From the NCBI GenBank assembly GCA_944377425.1, contig CALWEX010000082.1, positions 1 through 34,500 on the forward strand: a stretch of DNA of 34,500 bases, written 5' to 3'. The stretch's first letter is position 1; each line of letters opens with the position of its first letter. Position numbers and translations under genes: made by a program. Under the pieces are notes generated by a model, which was given only the letters and a program-made list of their open reading frames with translations, did not search any database and was not told the DNA's origin. The stretch comes from an uncultured Clostridia bacterium. Lineage in GTDB: Bacteria > Bacillota > Clostridia > Lachnospirales > Anaerotignaceae. Below are positions 24,662 to 31,467 of the stretch, one piece after another.

Positions 24662-25391
24662 CCTTGCTTCAGGAATGATTACACAAAACAGGAATCTTGA
24701 CGTTGTGAGCAACAATATCACCAATTCCCTTACTCCTGGATACAAAAAAGATACTATGACATCAAGCACTTTTCAAGAAGAAATGATTTCAAGAACAGGC
24801 AATTTAGATAAAAGTTCACCTCAAACACTGAACAATATTGCCATGATTCGTACTGCTACTGGTGTTGTAACTGATTACAGCCAAGGCCAGCTGGAAGAAA
24901 CCGGAAACCCGCTTGATATGGCTTTAACATCTGATGGATTTTTCCAGATACAGACTCAAAACGGATATGTATATACAAGAAACGGTTCTTTTATTATAGA
25001 TGATGAAGGATACCTTGCATTGCAGTCAGTAGGCCGAGTTATGGGCACAAATGGCGCAGGAATATATTTAGGCACAGACGATATAAGCGTTGACGCATCT
25101 GGAAATGTGCGTCTTGCAAACGGAAATGCTGCCGGCACAATAGCAGTTGTTAATTTTGATGATAAGACACAGCTTGATAAAGCTGAAAACGGCGTATTTA
25201 CATCTAATGCTCAGCCAACGGCTTATAACGGAACAATACTTCAGAAAAGTATTGAGCAGTCAAATGTTGATTCCGTACAGGAAATGGTAAATATGATGGA
25301 AAGCCAGAGAGCTCTGCAAAGCGCGGCACAGGTACTTAAAATTTATGATGATTTAATGAATAAAGCCGTTAATAATATAGGTCAGGTTTAA
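24642..25391 (+). CDS. flgF: Flagellar basal-body rod/hook protein, FlgF (FlhO) type
   Basis: This 249-residue rod-family protein has the N-terminal motif ASGMITQNRNLDVVSNNITN then LTPGYKKDT, a central DFLDMALTSDGFF-like strand (PLDMALTSDGFFQIQTQNGY), and the C-terminal EQSNVDSVQEMVNMMESQRA. The family FlgF/FlgG proteins form the distal rod; in B. subtilis the pair is FlhO/FlhP. Which of the two tandem genes equals FlgF or FlgG is set by order only. GGAGGG precedes the ATG, which overlaps the sigma-factor gene. Confidence 0.88.
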   Translation: MFQGFYNLASGMITQNRNLDVVSNNITNSLTPGYKKDTMTSSTFQEEMISRTGNLDKSSPQTLNNIAMIRTATGVVTDYSQGQLEETGNPLDMALTSDGFFQIQTQNGYVYTRNGSFIIDDEGYLALQSVGRVMGTNGAGIYLGTDDISVDASGNVRLANGNAAGTIAVVNFDDKTQLDKAENGVFTSNAQPTAYNGTILQKSIEQSNVDSVQEMVNMMESQRALQSAAQVLKIYDDLMNKAVNNIGQV

Positions 25392-25406
25392 TTTGGGGGC
25401 ATAATT

Positions 25407-26120
25407 ATGAATTTTTCTTTTTATTCCGGCGCAGTTGGCGCTCAAAGTATGCAGGATAGAATGAATGTTATTGCTAACAATATAGCAAACTTAAATACAG
25501 AAGGTTATAAAACGAAAAACGGCACTTTCTCTGACTTAGTTTATAGCCAGATGGGTTCAGGACAAGGCGTTCAAGCAGGACTTACTCACGGTTCAGGCTC
25601 TAAACTTAGCAAAACTGATACTATTTTTGACCAGGGTAATTTAACTCCAACAGGTTTGCCTTTGGATTATGCCATAAACGGGGATGGATTTTTCGCTCTT
25701 TATGATCCTGAAACTCAAACAAGAACATACACAAGAAGCGGAAGCTTTCAGCTCTCACGCCAGCAAGGTGGTGAGTTTTATATTACAGACGGAAACGGAA
25801 AATGGGTTTTAGACCAAAATGGCAACCCTATAACTGCTCAAAGCCCAGAAGGTGAGCATCCAATAGGTGTGTTTGTATTCCAGCAGAAAAACGGTATGCA
25901 AAGTGTGGGAAACAGCGAATTTATACCTGTTGAAAAGAATGGCAATCCTATAGAAACTGATGGCCAGGGCGTTCTTATACAGGGCGCTGTTGAGGATTCA
26001 AATGTGGATTTTTCCAAAGAAATGGCTGAAATTTTGCAGACACAGCGAGTTTACCAGATGTCTTTAAAAATGGTTCAAACTTCCGATGAGATTGAAAGCA
26101 CCATTAACAGTCTTAGATAA
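25407..26120 (+). CDS. flgG: Flagellar basal-body rod/hook protein, FlgG (FlhP) type
   Basis: This 237-residue second rod-family protein has SMQDRMNVIANNIANLNTEG near the N-terminus, the central strand LDYAINGDGFFALYDPETQT, and the C-terminal VDFSKEMAEILQTQRVYQMS. It is a distal rod component, by analogy with FlgG or FlhP. GGGGG precedes the ATG, 15 bases after the previous gene. A paralog rather than a duplicate: overall sequence differs strongly from its neighbour. Confidence 0.88.
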   Translation: MNFSFYSGAVGAQSMQDRMNVIANNIANLNTEGYKTKNGTFSDLVYSQMGSGQGVQAGLTHGSGSKLSKTDTIFDQGNLTPTGLPLDYAINGDGFFALYDPETQTRTYTRSGSFQLSRQQGGEFYITDGNGKWVLDQNGNPITAQSPEGEHPIGVFVFQQKNGMQSVGNSEFIPVEKNGNPIETDGQGVLIQGAVEDSNVDFSKEMAEILQTQRVYQMSLKMVQTSDEIESTINSLR

Positions 26121-26137
26121 AAGTTAGGAGAATATAT

Positions 26138-26764
26138 ATGAGCATTTTAAAGTATGAGGATATAGACAGTTTCGGACTTGATGTTTTAAAAGAAATAGGA
26201 AGTATCGGAACTGGAAACGCGGCTACAGCCCTTTCTAAGGTATTATCAAAAAAGATAGAAATGACTTTGCCTCAGGTTAAAATTTTGGATTTTAACAAGG
26301 CTATATACGAGCTTGGAGGACCTGAAACCATTGTTGCCGGAGTGCTCGTTCAGCTTTACGGCGAGGTAAACGGCATGATGCTTTATTTGCAAAAGCTGGA
26401 TTTTATTAATATTATACTTGAAAGCCTTATGGGCAAAAGAATAAATGACTATATGGATTTGGATGAAATAGAAAGGTCGGCTTTGATAGAAGTAAGCAAT
26501 ATAATTATTTCATCTTATGTAAACGCCATATCTTCACTTACAGGCATTACAATTAACTTATCTGTACCTGATGTTTGCGTAAACATGCTGGGAGGCATTA
26601 TGAATGCGCCTATAGCCCAGTATGGTTACGAAACTGATAAATTGATGACAATAGGCGGAGCCTTTAGCTGTGATGGAAGAGAGTTATACAGCAACTTAAT
26701 ACTTATGCCAGAGATAGGCTCTTTAAACTTTTTAATGAAGAAATTGGGTGTTGCAAGTGAATAA
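26138..26764 (+). CDS. cheC: CheY-P phosphatase CheC
   Basis: CheC, 208 residues, removes phosphate from CheY-P and binds CheD. The fold contains two symmetry-related ExxN-x22-P sites. The second is intact: E118, N121 and P144. In the first, E19 and P45 are present but the Asn is Ser22 (EIGSIGTGNAATALS), so only one site should be fully active. GTGNAATALS and similar stretches are diagnostic. Its stop overlaps the start of cheD, its partner. TAGGAGAA precedes the ATG. Confidence 0.94.
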   Translation: MSILKYEDIDSFGLDVLKEIGSIGTGNAATALSKVLSKKIEMTLPQVKILDFNKAIYELGGPETIVAGVLVQLYGEVNGMMLYLQKLDFINIILESLMGKRINDYMDLDEIERSALIEVSNIIISSYVNAISSLTGITINLSVPDVCVNMLGGIMNAPIAQYGYETDKLMTIGGAFSCDGRELYSNLILMPEIGSLNFLMKKLGVASE

Positions 26765-27245
26765 ACCTTATACTGTAGGCATTGCCGATATGAAAATTTG
26801 CAGAGCGCCAGGGGTATTAATAACATATGCTCTTGGCTCATGTGTTGGCATTTGTATTTATGACCCGGTTCTTAGATTAGCCGGACTTATACATATTATG
26901 CTGCCCAATATGTATAAAAATCAGCATGACAGCAATATATTAAAATTCGCTGATACGGGTATACCAGAAATTATACGTAAAATGGAGGCTTTTGGTGCAT
27001 CCAGAAGCCGGCTTGTAGCTAAAATAGCCGGAGGCGCTAAAATGTTTGAGGTTGCTGGAGGCAACAGCTCCCTTAACAACATAGGCGCAAGAAATGTTGA
27101 AAGCGTAAGAATGGTGCTGCGCAAAGAACGTATACCTATACTTAAAGAAGATGTAGGAAGCAATTATGCAAGAACGCTTTCCTTTGATGCGTCAACAGGT
27201 GACGCTATAGTGAAATCTTTTGGAAAAGGTGAAATAAAACTTTAA
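26757..27245 (+). CDS. cheD: Chemoreceptor glutamine deamidase CheD
   Basis: CheD (162 residues) deamidates receptor glutamines and is regulated by CheC. The catalytic Cys29 (ALGSCVGICIYD) and His46 (AGLIHIMLPN) are present. The conserved AGGAKMF-like segment (IAGGAKMFEVAG) and IGARNVESV follow. I chose GTG 26757, giving MNKPYTVGIADMK, with GGG eight bases upstream; GTG 26748 and TTG 26751 are also in frame. It overlaps cheC by eight bases, implying coupling of two interacting proteins. Confidence 0.94.
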   Translation: MNKPYTVGIADMKICRAPGVLITYALGSCVGICIYDPVLRLAGLIHIMLPNMYKNQHDSNILKFADTGIPEIIRKMEAFGASRSRLVAKIAGGAKMFEVAGGNSSLNNIGARNVESVRMVLRKERIPILKEDVGSNYARTLSFDASTGDAIVKSFGKGEIKL

Positions 27246-27301
27246 GTTATGAGCAATATTTTAGTTTAATGCATTGTAGTTCTTATTTTTTCAGTCATTC
27301 A

Positions 27302-27309
27302 GACGATAA
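27302..27309 (+). promoter_or_regulatory. Possible sigma-28-like -10 element upstream of cheV
   Basis: GACGATAA matches 7 of 8 bases of GCCGATAA. The expected -35 about 15 bases upstream reads TTAT, a poor match to TAAA. It would leave a leader of only about 16 nt before the ATG. Weak evidence; it may be coincidence in the cheD-cheV gap. Confidence 0.25.
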
Positions 27310-27331
27310 TAAAAGTAAGGAGGGTTTCGCT

Positions 27332-28267
27332 ATGAGTAATGAAGGTATAAACACCGGTATTTTATTGGAATCCGGTACTAATGAAATAGAGATTATGGAA
27401 TTTACAATCGACGGCAATTTATACGGAATTAATGTTGCCAAGGTAAGAGAAATAATTATGGCTGATAAAGTAAAGCCTATGCCACATACACATCCGGCAG
27501 TAGAAGGTATTTTTAAGCCAAGGGATACATTGCTTACTGTTGTTGATTTGCCTATGTATTTAACCGGAGTTCCGTCTAAAAAAGAAGAAAGAGATTTGTT
27601 TATAATTACAAATTTCAATAACTTGTTTATAGCGTTCCGCGTACATACAGTAGAGGGTATTTGCCGTATTTCTTGGAGAGACATACAAAAACCGGATAAA
27701 ACAGTTACCGGCGGAGAAGAAGGCGTAGCAACTGGCATAGCCCAATGCGGAAAAGACCTTGTTACAATACTGGATTTTGAAAAAATAGTAGCTGAAATTG
27801 CACCGGAAACAGGCATACAGCTTAGTGAGATTGAAAGAATGGGTCACAGGGAAAGAAATGCTTCACCTATAGTTATAGCTGAAGACTCCATACTTCTTTC
27901 TAAAATGATGACCGAAGCTTTAAGCAAAGCCGGATATACAAATATTACAAAGTTTAATAACGGACAGGAAGCATGGGATTATCTTTTAACTTTGAAAAAC
28001 GAAGAAGATTTAAAAAGCCGTGTTTCCCTTGTAATAACAGACATTGAAATGCCTATGATGGATGGACACAGACTGACAAAACTCATTAAGTCTGATGATA
28101 AGCTTAAATCCATACCAATTATTATTTTCTCATCTTTAATCAATCACGAAATGGAAATAAAGGGAAAACAGCTTGGAGCTGATGAGCAGCTTTCAAAACC
28201 GGAAATAGGGCATTTGGTAGAGGTTATAGACCAGTTATTATTAAAGAACAAAAATAAGGATAATTGA
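27332..28267 (+). CDS. cheV: Chemotaxis coupling protein CheV
   Basis: CheV (311 residues) joins a CheW-like coupling domain (about 15-165) to a receiver domain (about 178-308). The receiver's phospho-acceptor is D237 in LVITDIEMPMMDG, with acidic pocket residues in VIAEDSILL and Lys in QLSKPEIGH. CheV couples receptors to CheA and adapts through phosphorylation. The start is ATG 27332 behind AAGGAGGG; an upstream in-frame TTG at 27269 lacks a ribosome-binding site. The 86-base gap after cheD contains a possible weak sigma-28-like -10. Confidence 0.95.
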   Translation: MSNEGINTGILLESGTNEIEIMEFTIDGNLYGINVAKVREIIMADKVKPMPHTHPAVEGIFKPRDTLLTVVDLPMYLTGVPSKKEERDLFIITNFNNLFIAFRVHTVEGICRISWRDIQKPDKTVTGGEEGVATGIAQCGKDLVTILDFEKIVAEIAPETGIQLSEIERMGHRERNASPIVIAEDSILLSKMMTEALSKAGYTNITKFNNGQEAWDYLLTLKNEEDLKSRVSLVITDIEMPMMDGHRLTKLIKSDDKLKSIPIIIFSSLINHEMEIKGKQLGADEQLSKPEIGHLVEVIDQLLLKNKNKDN

Positions 28268-28304
28268 CAGCTGTGGGGATAAATAGGCAAAGGGGGTTTT
28301 GACA

Positions 28305-29546
28305 ATGCGTAAATTCATTGTAAGGCAGCCGATTAAAGATAACTTAGGTTCTACATATGGTTATGAGATATTGTTTCATGTTGAAAATGAGCATGATGAA
28401 TTAATGAAAGACTATGCGGCAGCTGATTCTATATCGTCTTTTTTGATGCAAAACAGCGAAAAGATATCTTCAGCTGAAAGGGTATTTATGACATTTACGC
28501 CAAACCTGCTTTTTAAAAATACTCCTAAAATGTTTCAGCCGGATAATCTTGTAATACAGATTGATGATAGCGTTATTATTCATCCTTTAGCTGCTACTAT
28601 AATAAAAAAGTATAAAGATGAAGGTTATAAATTCTGTATAAATGATTTTCAGTTTTCGCCAAGATACTTTAGCTTTTTGGAGTATGTAGAATATTTAAAA
28701 ATTGATGCCAAACTTGTTACAAGCGAAACATCTATGAATAACCTTTTAAGGCTCGGCAGTGGTTTTAATAAAAAATGTATTATAACAGGCATTGATGATG
28801 TATCACTTTATGATAAAGTGAAGGAATTTCCAGCCGACTATTATCAGGGAAGCTACATTGCTGAGGCTATGGCAACTAAGACCAACAAGACAGAATTTAT
28901 GCAGAGCAATTTCTTCCAGTTAGTAGTTGCTGTTACAAAAGATGAGCCTGATTTAGACGAGATTGAAGAAATTATAACACGCGACGCAACACTTACATAC
29001 GCAATATTAAAAATGGTAAACTCCGTTCATTTTGCTTTAAGGCACAGAACGGCTTCAGTAAAACAGGCAATTACAATACTTGGTTTAAATCAGCTTAAGC
29101 AATGGGTATACTTGCTTAGCTTTGAGCAGAAAGGCGAAATCAGCTCAAGCTCTGAAGAAATACTTAAAATATCATTCCAGAGAGCTAATTTCTGTCTTGA
29201 ACTGTTTAATTATGTTAAAGGTTTAAATATTACAAAATCGGATGTTTATTTGCTTGGTATGTTCTCTACAATAGACGCGTTGGTAGATGCTCCAGTTAAG
29301 GAAGTTATTAACGAGATACCTATATCTGAAGATGTTAAAACGGCTATTGTATCAAAAGAAGGCAGATGTGGAACATTATTAAAACTGGTAATAAGCTACG
29401 AGAAAGCAGACTGGAAGAATATAACCATTTTCGCACAGGAACTTAATGTACCTATGGACATGCTTGCACAGATTTATTTTGACTGTGTAGAGCAGGTTAA
29501 TGAAGTTTGGAAAAACATAGTAAACCAGACTAGTGATTTAAAATAA
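28305..29546 (+). CDS. Degenerate EAL plus HDOD domain signalling protein
   Basis: This 413-residue protein has an N-terminal EAL-like domain (about 1-200) and a C-terminal HDOD domain (about 203-395: RDATLTYAILKMVNSVHFAL, ASVKQAITILGLNQLKQWVY). The layout is that of YuxH/CdgJ-type proteins. Catalysis of c-di-GMP breakdown is unlikely: the EAL signature reads GYEILF, and the usual DDFG metal motif reads NDFQFSP. It may act as a binding or scaffold protein in motility control, as CdgJ does in Vibrio; this is inference. I start at ATG 28305, eight bases after AGGGGG; a TTG at 28299 is too close. It is the last gene of the operon, 37 bases after cheV. Confidence 0.88.
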   Translation: MRKFIVRQPIKDNLGSTYGYEILFHVENEHDELMKDYAAADSISSFLMQNSEKISSAERVFMTFTPNLLFKNTPKMFQPDNLVIQIDDSVIIHPLAATIIKKYKDEGYKFCINDFQFSPRYFSFLEYVEYLKIDAKLVTSETSMNNLLRLGSGFNKKCIITGIDDVSLYDKVKEFPADYYQGSYIAEAMATKTNKTEFMQSNFFQLVVAVTKDEPDLDEIEEIITRDATLTYAILKMVNSVHFALRHRTASVKQAITILGLNQLKQWVYLLSFEQKGEISSSSEEILKISFQRANFCLELFNYVKGLNITKSDVYLLGMFSTIDALVDAPVKEVINEIPISEDVKTAIVSKEGRCGTLLKLVISYEKADWKNITIFAQELNVPMDMLAQIYFDCVEQVNEVWKNIVNQTSDLK

Positions 29547-29567
29547 CAAAACAAAATACATAATAAA

Positions 29568-29606
29568 AAGAGAGTGGAATAAATTTGATTTTTTATTCAC
29601 TCTCTT
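29568..29606. terminator. Bidirectional Rho-independent terminator
   Basis: AAGAGAGTG (29568-29576) pairs with CACTCTCTT (29598-29606). After one bulged G the stem extends by AATAAA/TTTATT. T-rich tracts follow on both strands. It lies between the convergent EAL-HDOD and ComFB genes and should end both transcripts, including the 25 kb flagellar operon. Confidence 0.88.
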
Positions 29607-29636
29607 ATTTTATTGTAAAATTTAAAAGCTTGAAAA

Positions 29637-30548
29637 TTAATCTTTATTATGCCTTGGGTTATTGTTTACTGTAAGGCATGCCTTTGTAAGCTCTGTCATA
29701 AGCAATATTCTGTATTTATTTTCGTAAAAGCTAATAAAAGGTATTTCATCTTTATTGTTTAATACAACATATTTAGGTGGAAGATTGGTAAGAGCAAGAG
29801 CCATTGTGTCGGCTACGCACCTTTCGCATTTACATACACTAAACTTGTCCATGTATTCACTAACCTTATCACGCACTAGTTCTTCGCAAACGTTTAAATA
29901 TACAAACTCTTCTTTTTCGTTTTCTTGTGAACTGCTATCAGATGATGTTGTGTCGTTTTGTAAACTGTCATCTGGCGCAGTTTGGATGTTTTCAAAATTA
30001 TTATCTGGAGCAGGTGAATCGCTTTTTGGACTTTCTTTTGTTAAATCGTTTTGTGAATTATGTTCTGTTGCAGTAGCAGTGCTATTTTCGGATTTATTAT
30101 CTTTGTCAGCTATATGGTTTTCAGCTTTTTTATCTGAATCAATAGTAGTTATTTTCTCTGTTTCATAAGTATTATCAGGTGTTGGCTGAGTTTCATTATA
30201 TTTAGTTTCTGCATACTGTAAATCATCTGTTGTATTGGAATTTATAATTTCTGTATCATCAGGGCTGTTTTGGTTTGTTTCGTTTTTTAAATTATCAGAA
30301 GGCGGCAAGTAACTGCTATCTGTATTTGTTTTAAGCTCGTTGGAGATTTCTTTTTCAAGGTTTTCTTTAATCATATTGGAGAGAGCTTCACTTTTTGCCG
30401 CTTTCTCAAGACTATTTTTAATTGTGGGGTGTATATCTTCCGGTATATTGCCTGCCGGCTGAGTTTGATTTTCTGTTTCAACAGCTATGTGCTTTGAGTT
30501 TGAAATTAGATTAAGGACATGGGCTGTTTTGTTGCTTTTTTTAGCCAT
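29637..30548 (-). CDS. ComFB-domain protein with basic N-terminus and long disordered linker
   Basis: This 303-residue protein has three parts. Residues 1-20 are basic (MAKKSNKTAHVLNLISNSKH). Residues about 65-210 are low-complexity, rich in Asn, Asp, Ser, Thr and Glu, and look disordered. Residues about 213-300 form a ComFB-type domain: VYLNVCEELVRDKVSEYMDK, CKCERC (C239, C241, C244), MALALTNLPPKYVV, and TELTKACLTVNNNPRH with C291. The cysteines may bind metal. Cyanobacterial ComFB-family proteins (CdgR/ComFB) are reported c-di-GMP receptors, so binding is possible here. It is 20 bases downstream of parA, with GGAGGT before its ATG, so they form one operon. The basic N-terminus resembles peptides by which ParB-type partners stimulate ParA. 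The domain call is firm; the role is inference. Confidence 0.85.
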   Translation of the reverse strand: MAKKSNKTAHVLNLISNSKHIAVETENQTQPAGNIPEDIHPTIKNSLEKAAKSEALSNMIKENLEKEISNELKTNTDSSYLPPSDNLKNETNQNSPDDTEIINSNTTDDLQYAETKYNETQPTPDNTYETEKITTIDSDKKAENHIADKDNKSENSTATATEHNSQNDLTKESPKSDSPAPDNNFENIQTAPDDSLQNDTTSSDSSSQENEKEEFVYLNVCEELVRDKVSEYMDKFSVCKCERCVADTMALALTNLPPKYVVLNNKDEIPFISFYENKYRILLMTELTKACLTVNNNPRHNKD

Positions 30549-30568
30549 AACACATAACCTCCGGTTAC

Positions 30569-31336
30569 TTATCTTTGTGGTATTTTGCTTATTAATTCAT
30601 CTATGAAGTTGCTGTAATCAATAGATGGTTTTGATTTAGGTGCATAGCTTAATATACTCTCGCCATGAGCAGGAGCTTCGGCAACAGATACACCTGTTCT
30701 TATTTTAGTTTCAAAAACATGAGTTCCCAACTGGTTTGCTATATTTTCGGCCATTTCATGTACTTCTTTAGAAAGGTTAAGCCTTGCGTTATATCTTGTT
30801 AAGAGTATACCTAATACAGTTAAATTGCTGTTATAGAATTTTTTTACTGTATCTACTGTTTCTTTTAGCTGGCTTACACCAAGAAGGCTTAATATTTCCG
30901 GTATCATTGGTATTATAAGCGCCTGTGAAGACACATAAGCGTTTACTGTAAGTATATTTAAAGCTGGTGGAGTATCTATAACTATATAATCGTATCGGTT
31001 TTCTATTTCAGAAATTAAGTTTTTTAACAAAAATTCACGGCCTGTACGGTTAAATTCAAGCTCAGAACCGCTTAAAAGTATGTTAGATGGTATAACATCA
31101 CCTAAATCGGTATGCTGTATTACATCTGCAATAGAAGCGCGGCCTTTAAATGCATCGTATATGGTAAGGCAGTCTTCTATTTCTATTCCCATGCTGAAGC
31201 CAAGGTTGCCCTGAGGGTCAAGGTCTATGCCCAGTACTTTTTTATTCTTTGATGTAAGGCCGCTTATTAAAGCGCAGGATGTTGTTGTTTTTCCAACTCC
31301 GCCTTTTTGATTTGTAAGTGCTATTATATATGCCAA
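30569..31336 (-). CDS. ParA/Soj-family ATPase
   Basis: This 255-residue ParA-type ATPase has the deviant Walker A KGGVGKTTT (11-19), Walker A' GIDLDPQGNLG, and Walker B YIVIDTPPAL. The remainder also matches Soj (SVAEAPAHGESILSYAPKS). ParA proteins form ATP-dependent dimers on nucleoid DNA and position cargo. It lacks an FlhG-style FliM-like N-terminal peptide and a clear membrane-targeting C-terminal helix. No parB or parS site is seen nearby. The start is TTG, eight bases after AGGAGG. It is divergent from fliD and forms an operon with the ComFB-domain gene. Chromosomal Soj is less likely in this context; positioning of flagella or receptor arrays is a possibility. Confidence 0.93.
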   Translation of the reverse strand: MAYIIALTNQKGGVGKTTTSCALISGLTSKNKKVLGIDLDPQGNLGFSMGIEIEDCLTIYDAFKGRASIADVIQHTDLGDVIPSNILLSGSELEFNRTGREFLLKNLISEIENRYDYIVIDTPPALNILTVNAYVSSQALIIPMIPEILSLLGVSQLKETVDTVKKFYNSNLTVLGILLTRYNARLNLSKEVHEMAENIANQLGTHVFETKIRTGVSVAEAPAHGESILSYAPKSKPSIDYSNFIDELISKIPQR

Positions 31337-31381
31337 AGAAAATACCTCCTGACTTGATATGTAATTATTTGAATTTAGTTA

Positions 31382-31409
31382 TTAATTAAATGATACTATA
31401 TGTCGATAA
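31382..31409 (+). promoter_or_regulatory. Sigma-28-like promoter for fliD-fliS
   Basis: GTCGATAA (31402-31409) matches 7 of 8 positions of the flagellar -10 GCCGATAA. TTAA at 31382-31385 lies 16 bases upstream, a partial -35; the chemoreceptor promoter has the same TTAA. It lies 58 bp before the fliD ATG, in the divergent gap with parA. Late-gene control fits FliD. Confidence 0.55.
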
Positions 31410-31467
31410 CTAATTAAAGATAAAAATGATTAAATGTTAAATTTATAAATAAAGGAGTGAGTCATAT

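Noticed and set aside
26784..26791. GCCGATAT inside cheD as a sigma-28 promoter
   Set aside because: It lies in coding sequence for a conserved stretch (GIADMK), and no TAAA-like element is at the right distance.
27295..27816. 173-codon minus-strand frame opposite cheV
   Set aside because: It lies opposite a clear CheV coding sequence and shows no independent features.
29755..30168. 137-codon plus-strand frame opposite the ComFB gene
   Set aside because: It is the Ser/Phe-rich complement of the low-complexity linker and has no ribosome-binding site or family resemblance.
30569..31336. Calling the ParA ATPase FlhG (YlxH/FleN)
   Set aside because: The sequence follows Soj throughout, lacks the FlhG N-terminal extension, and flhF is not adjacent.
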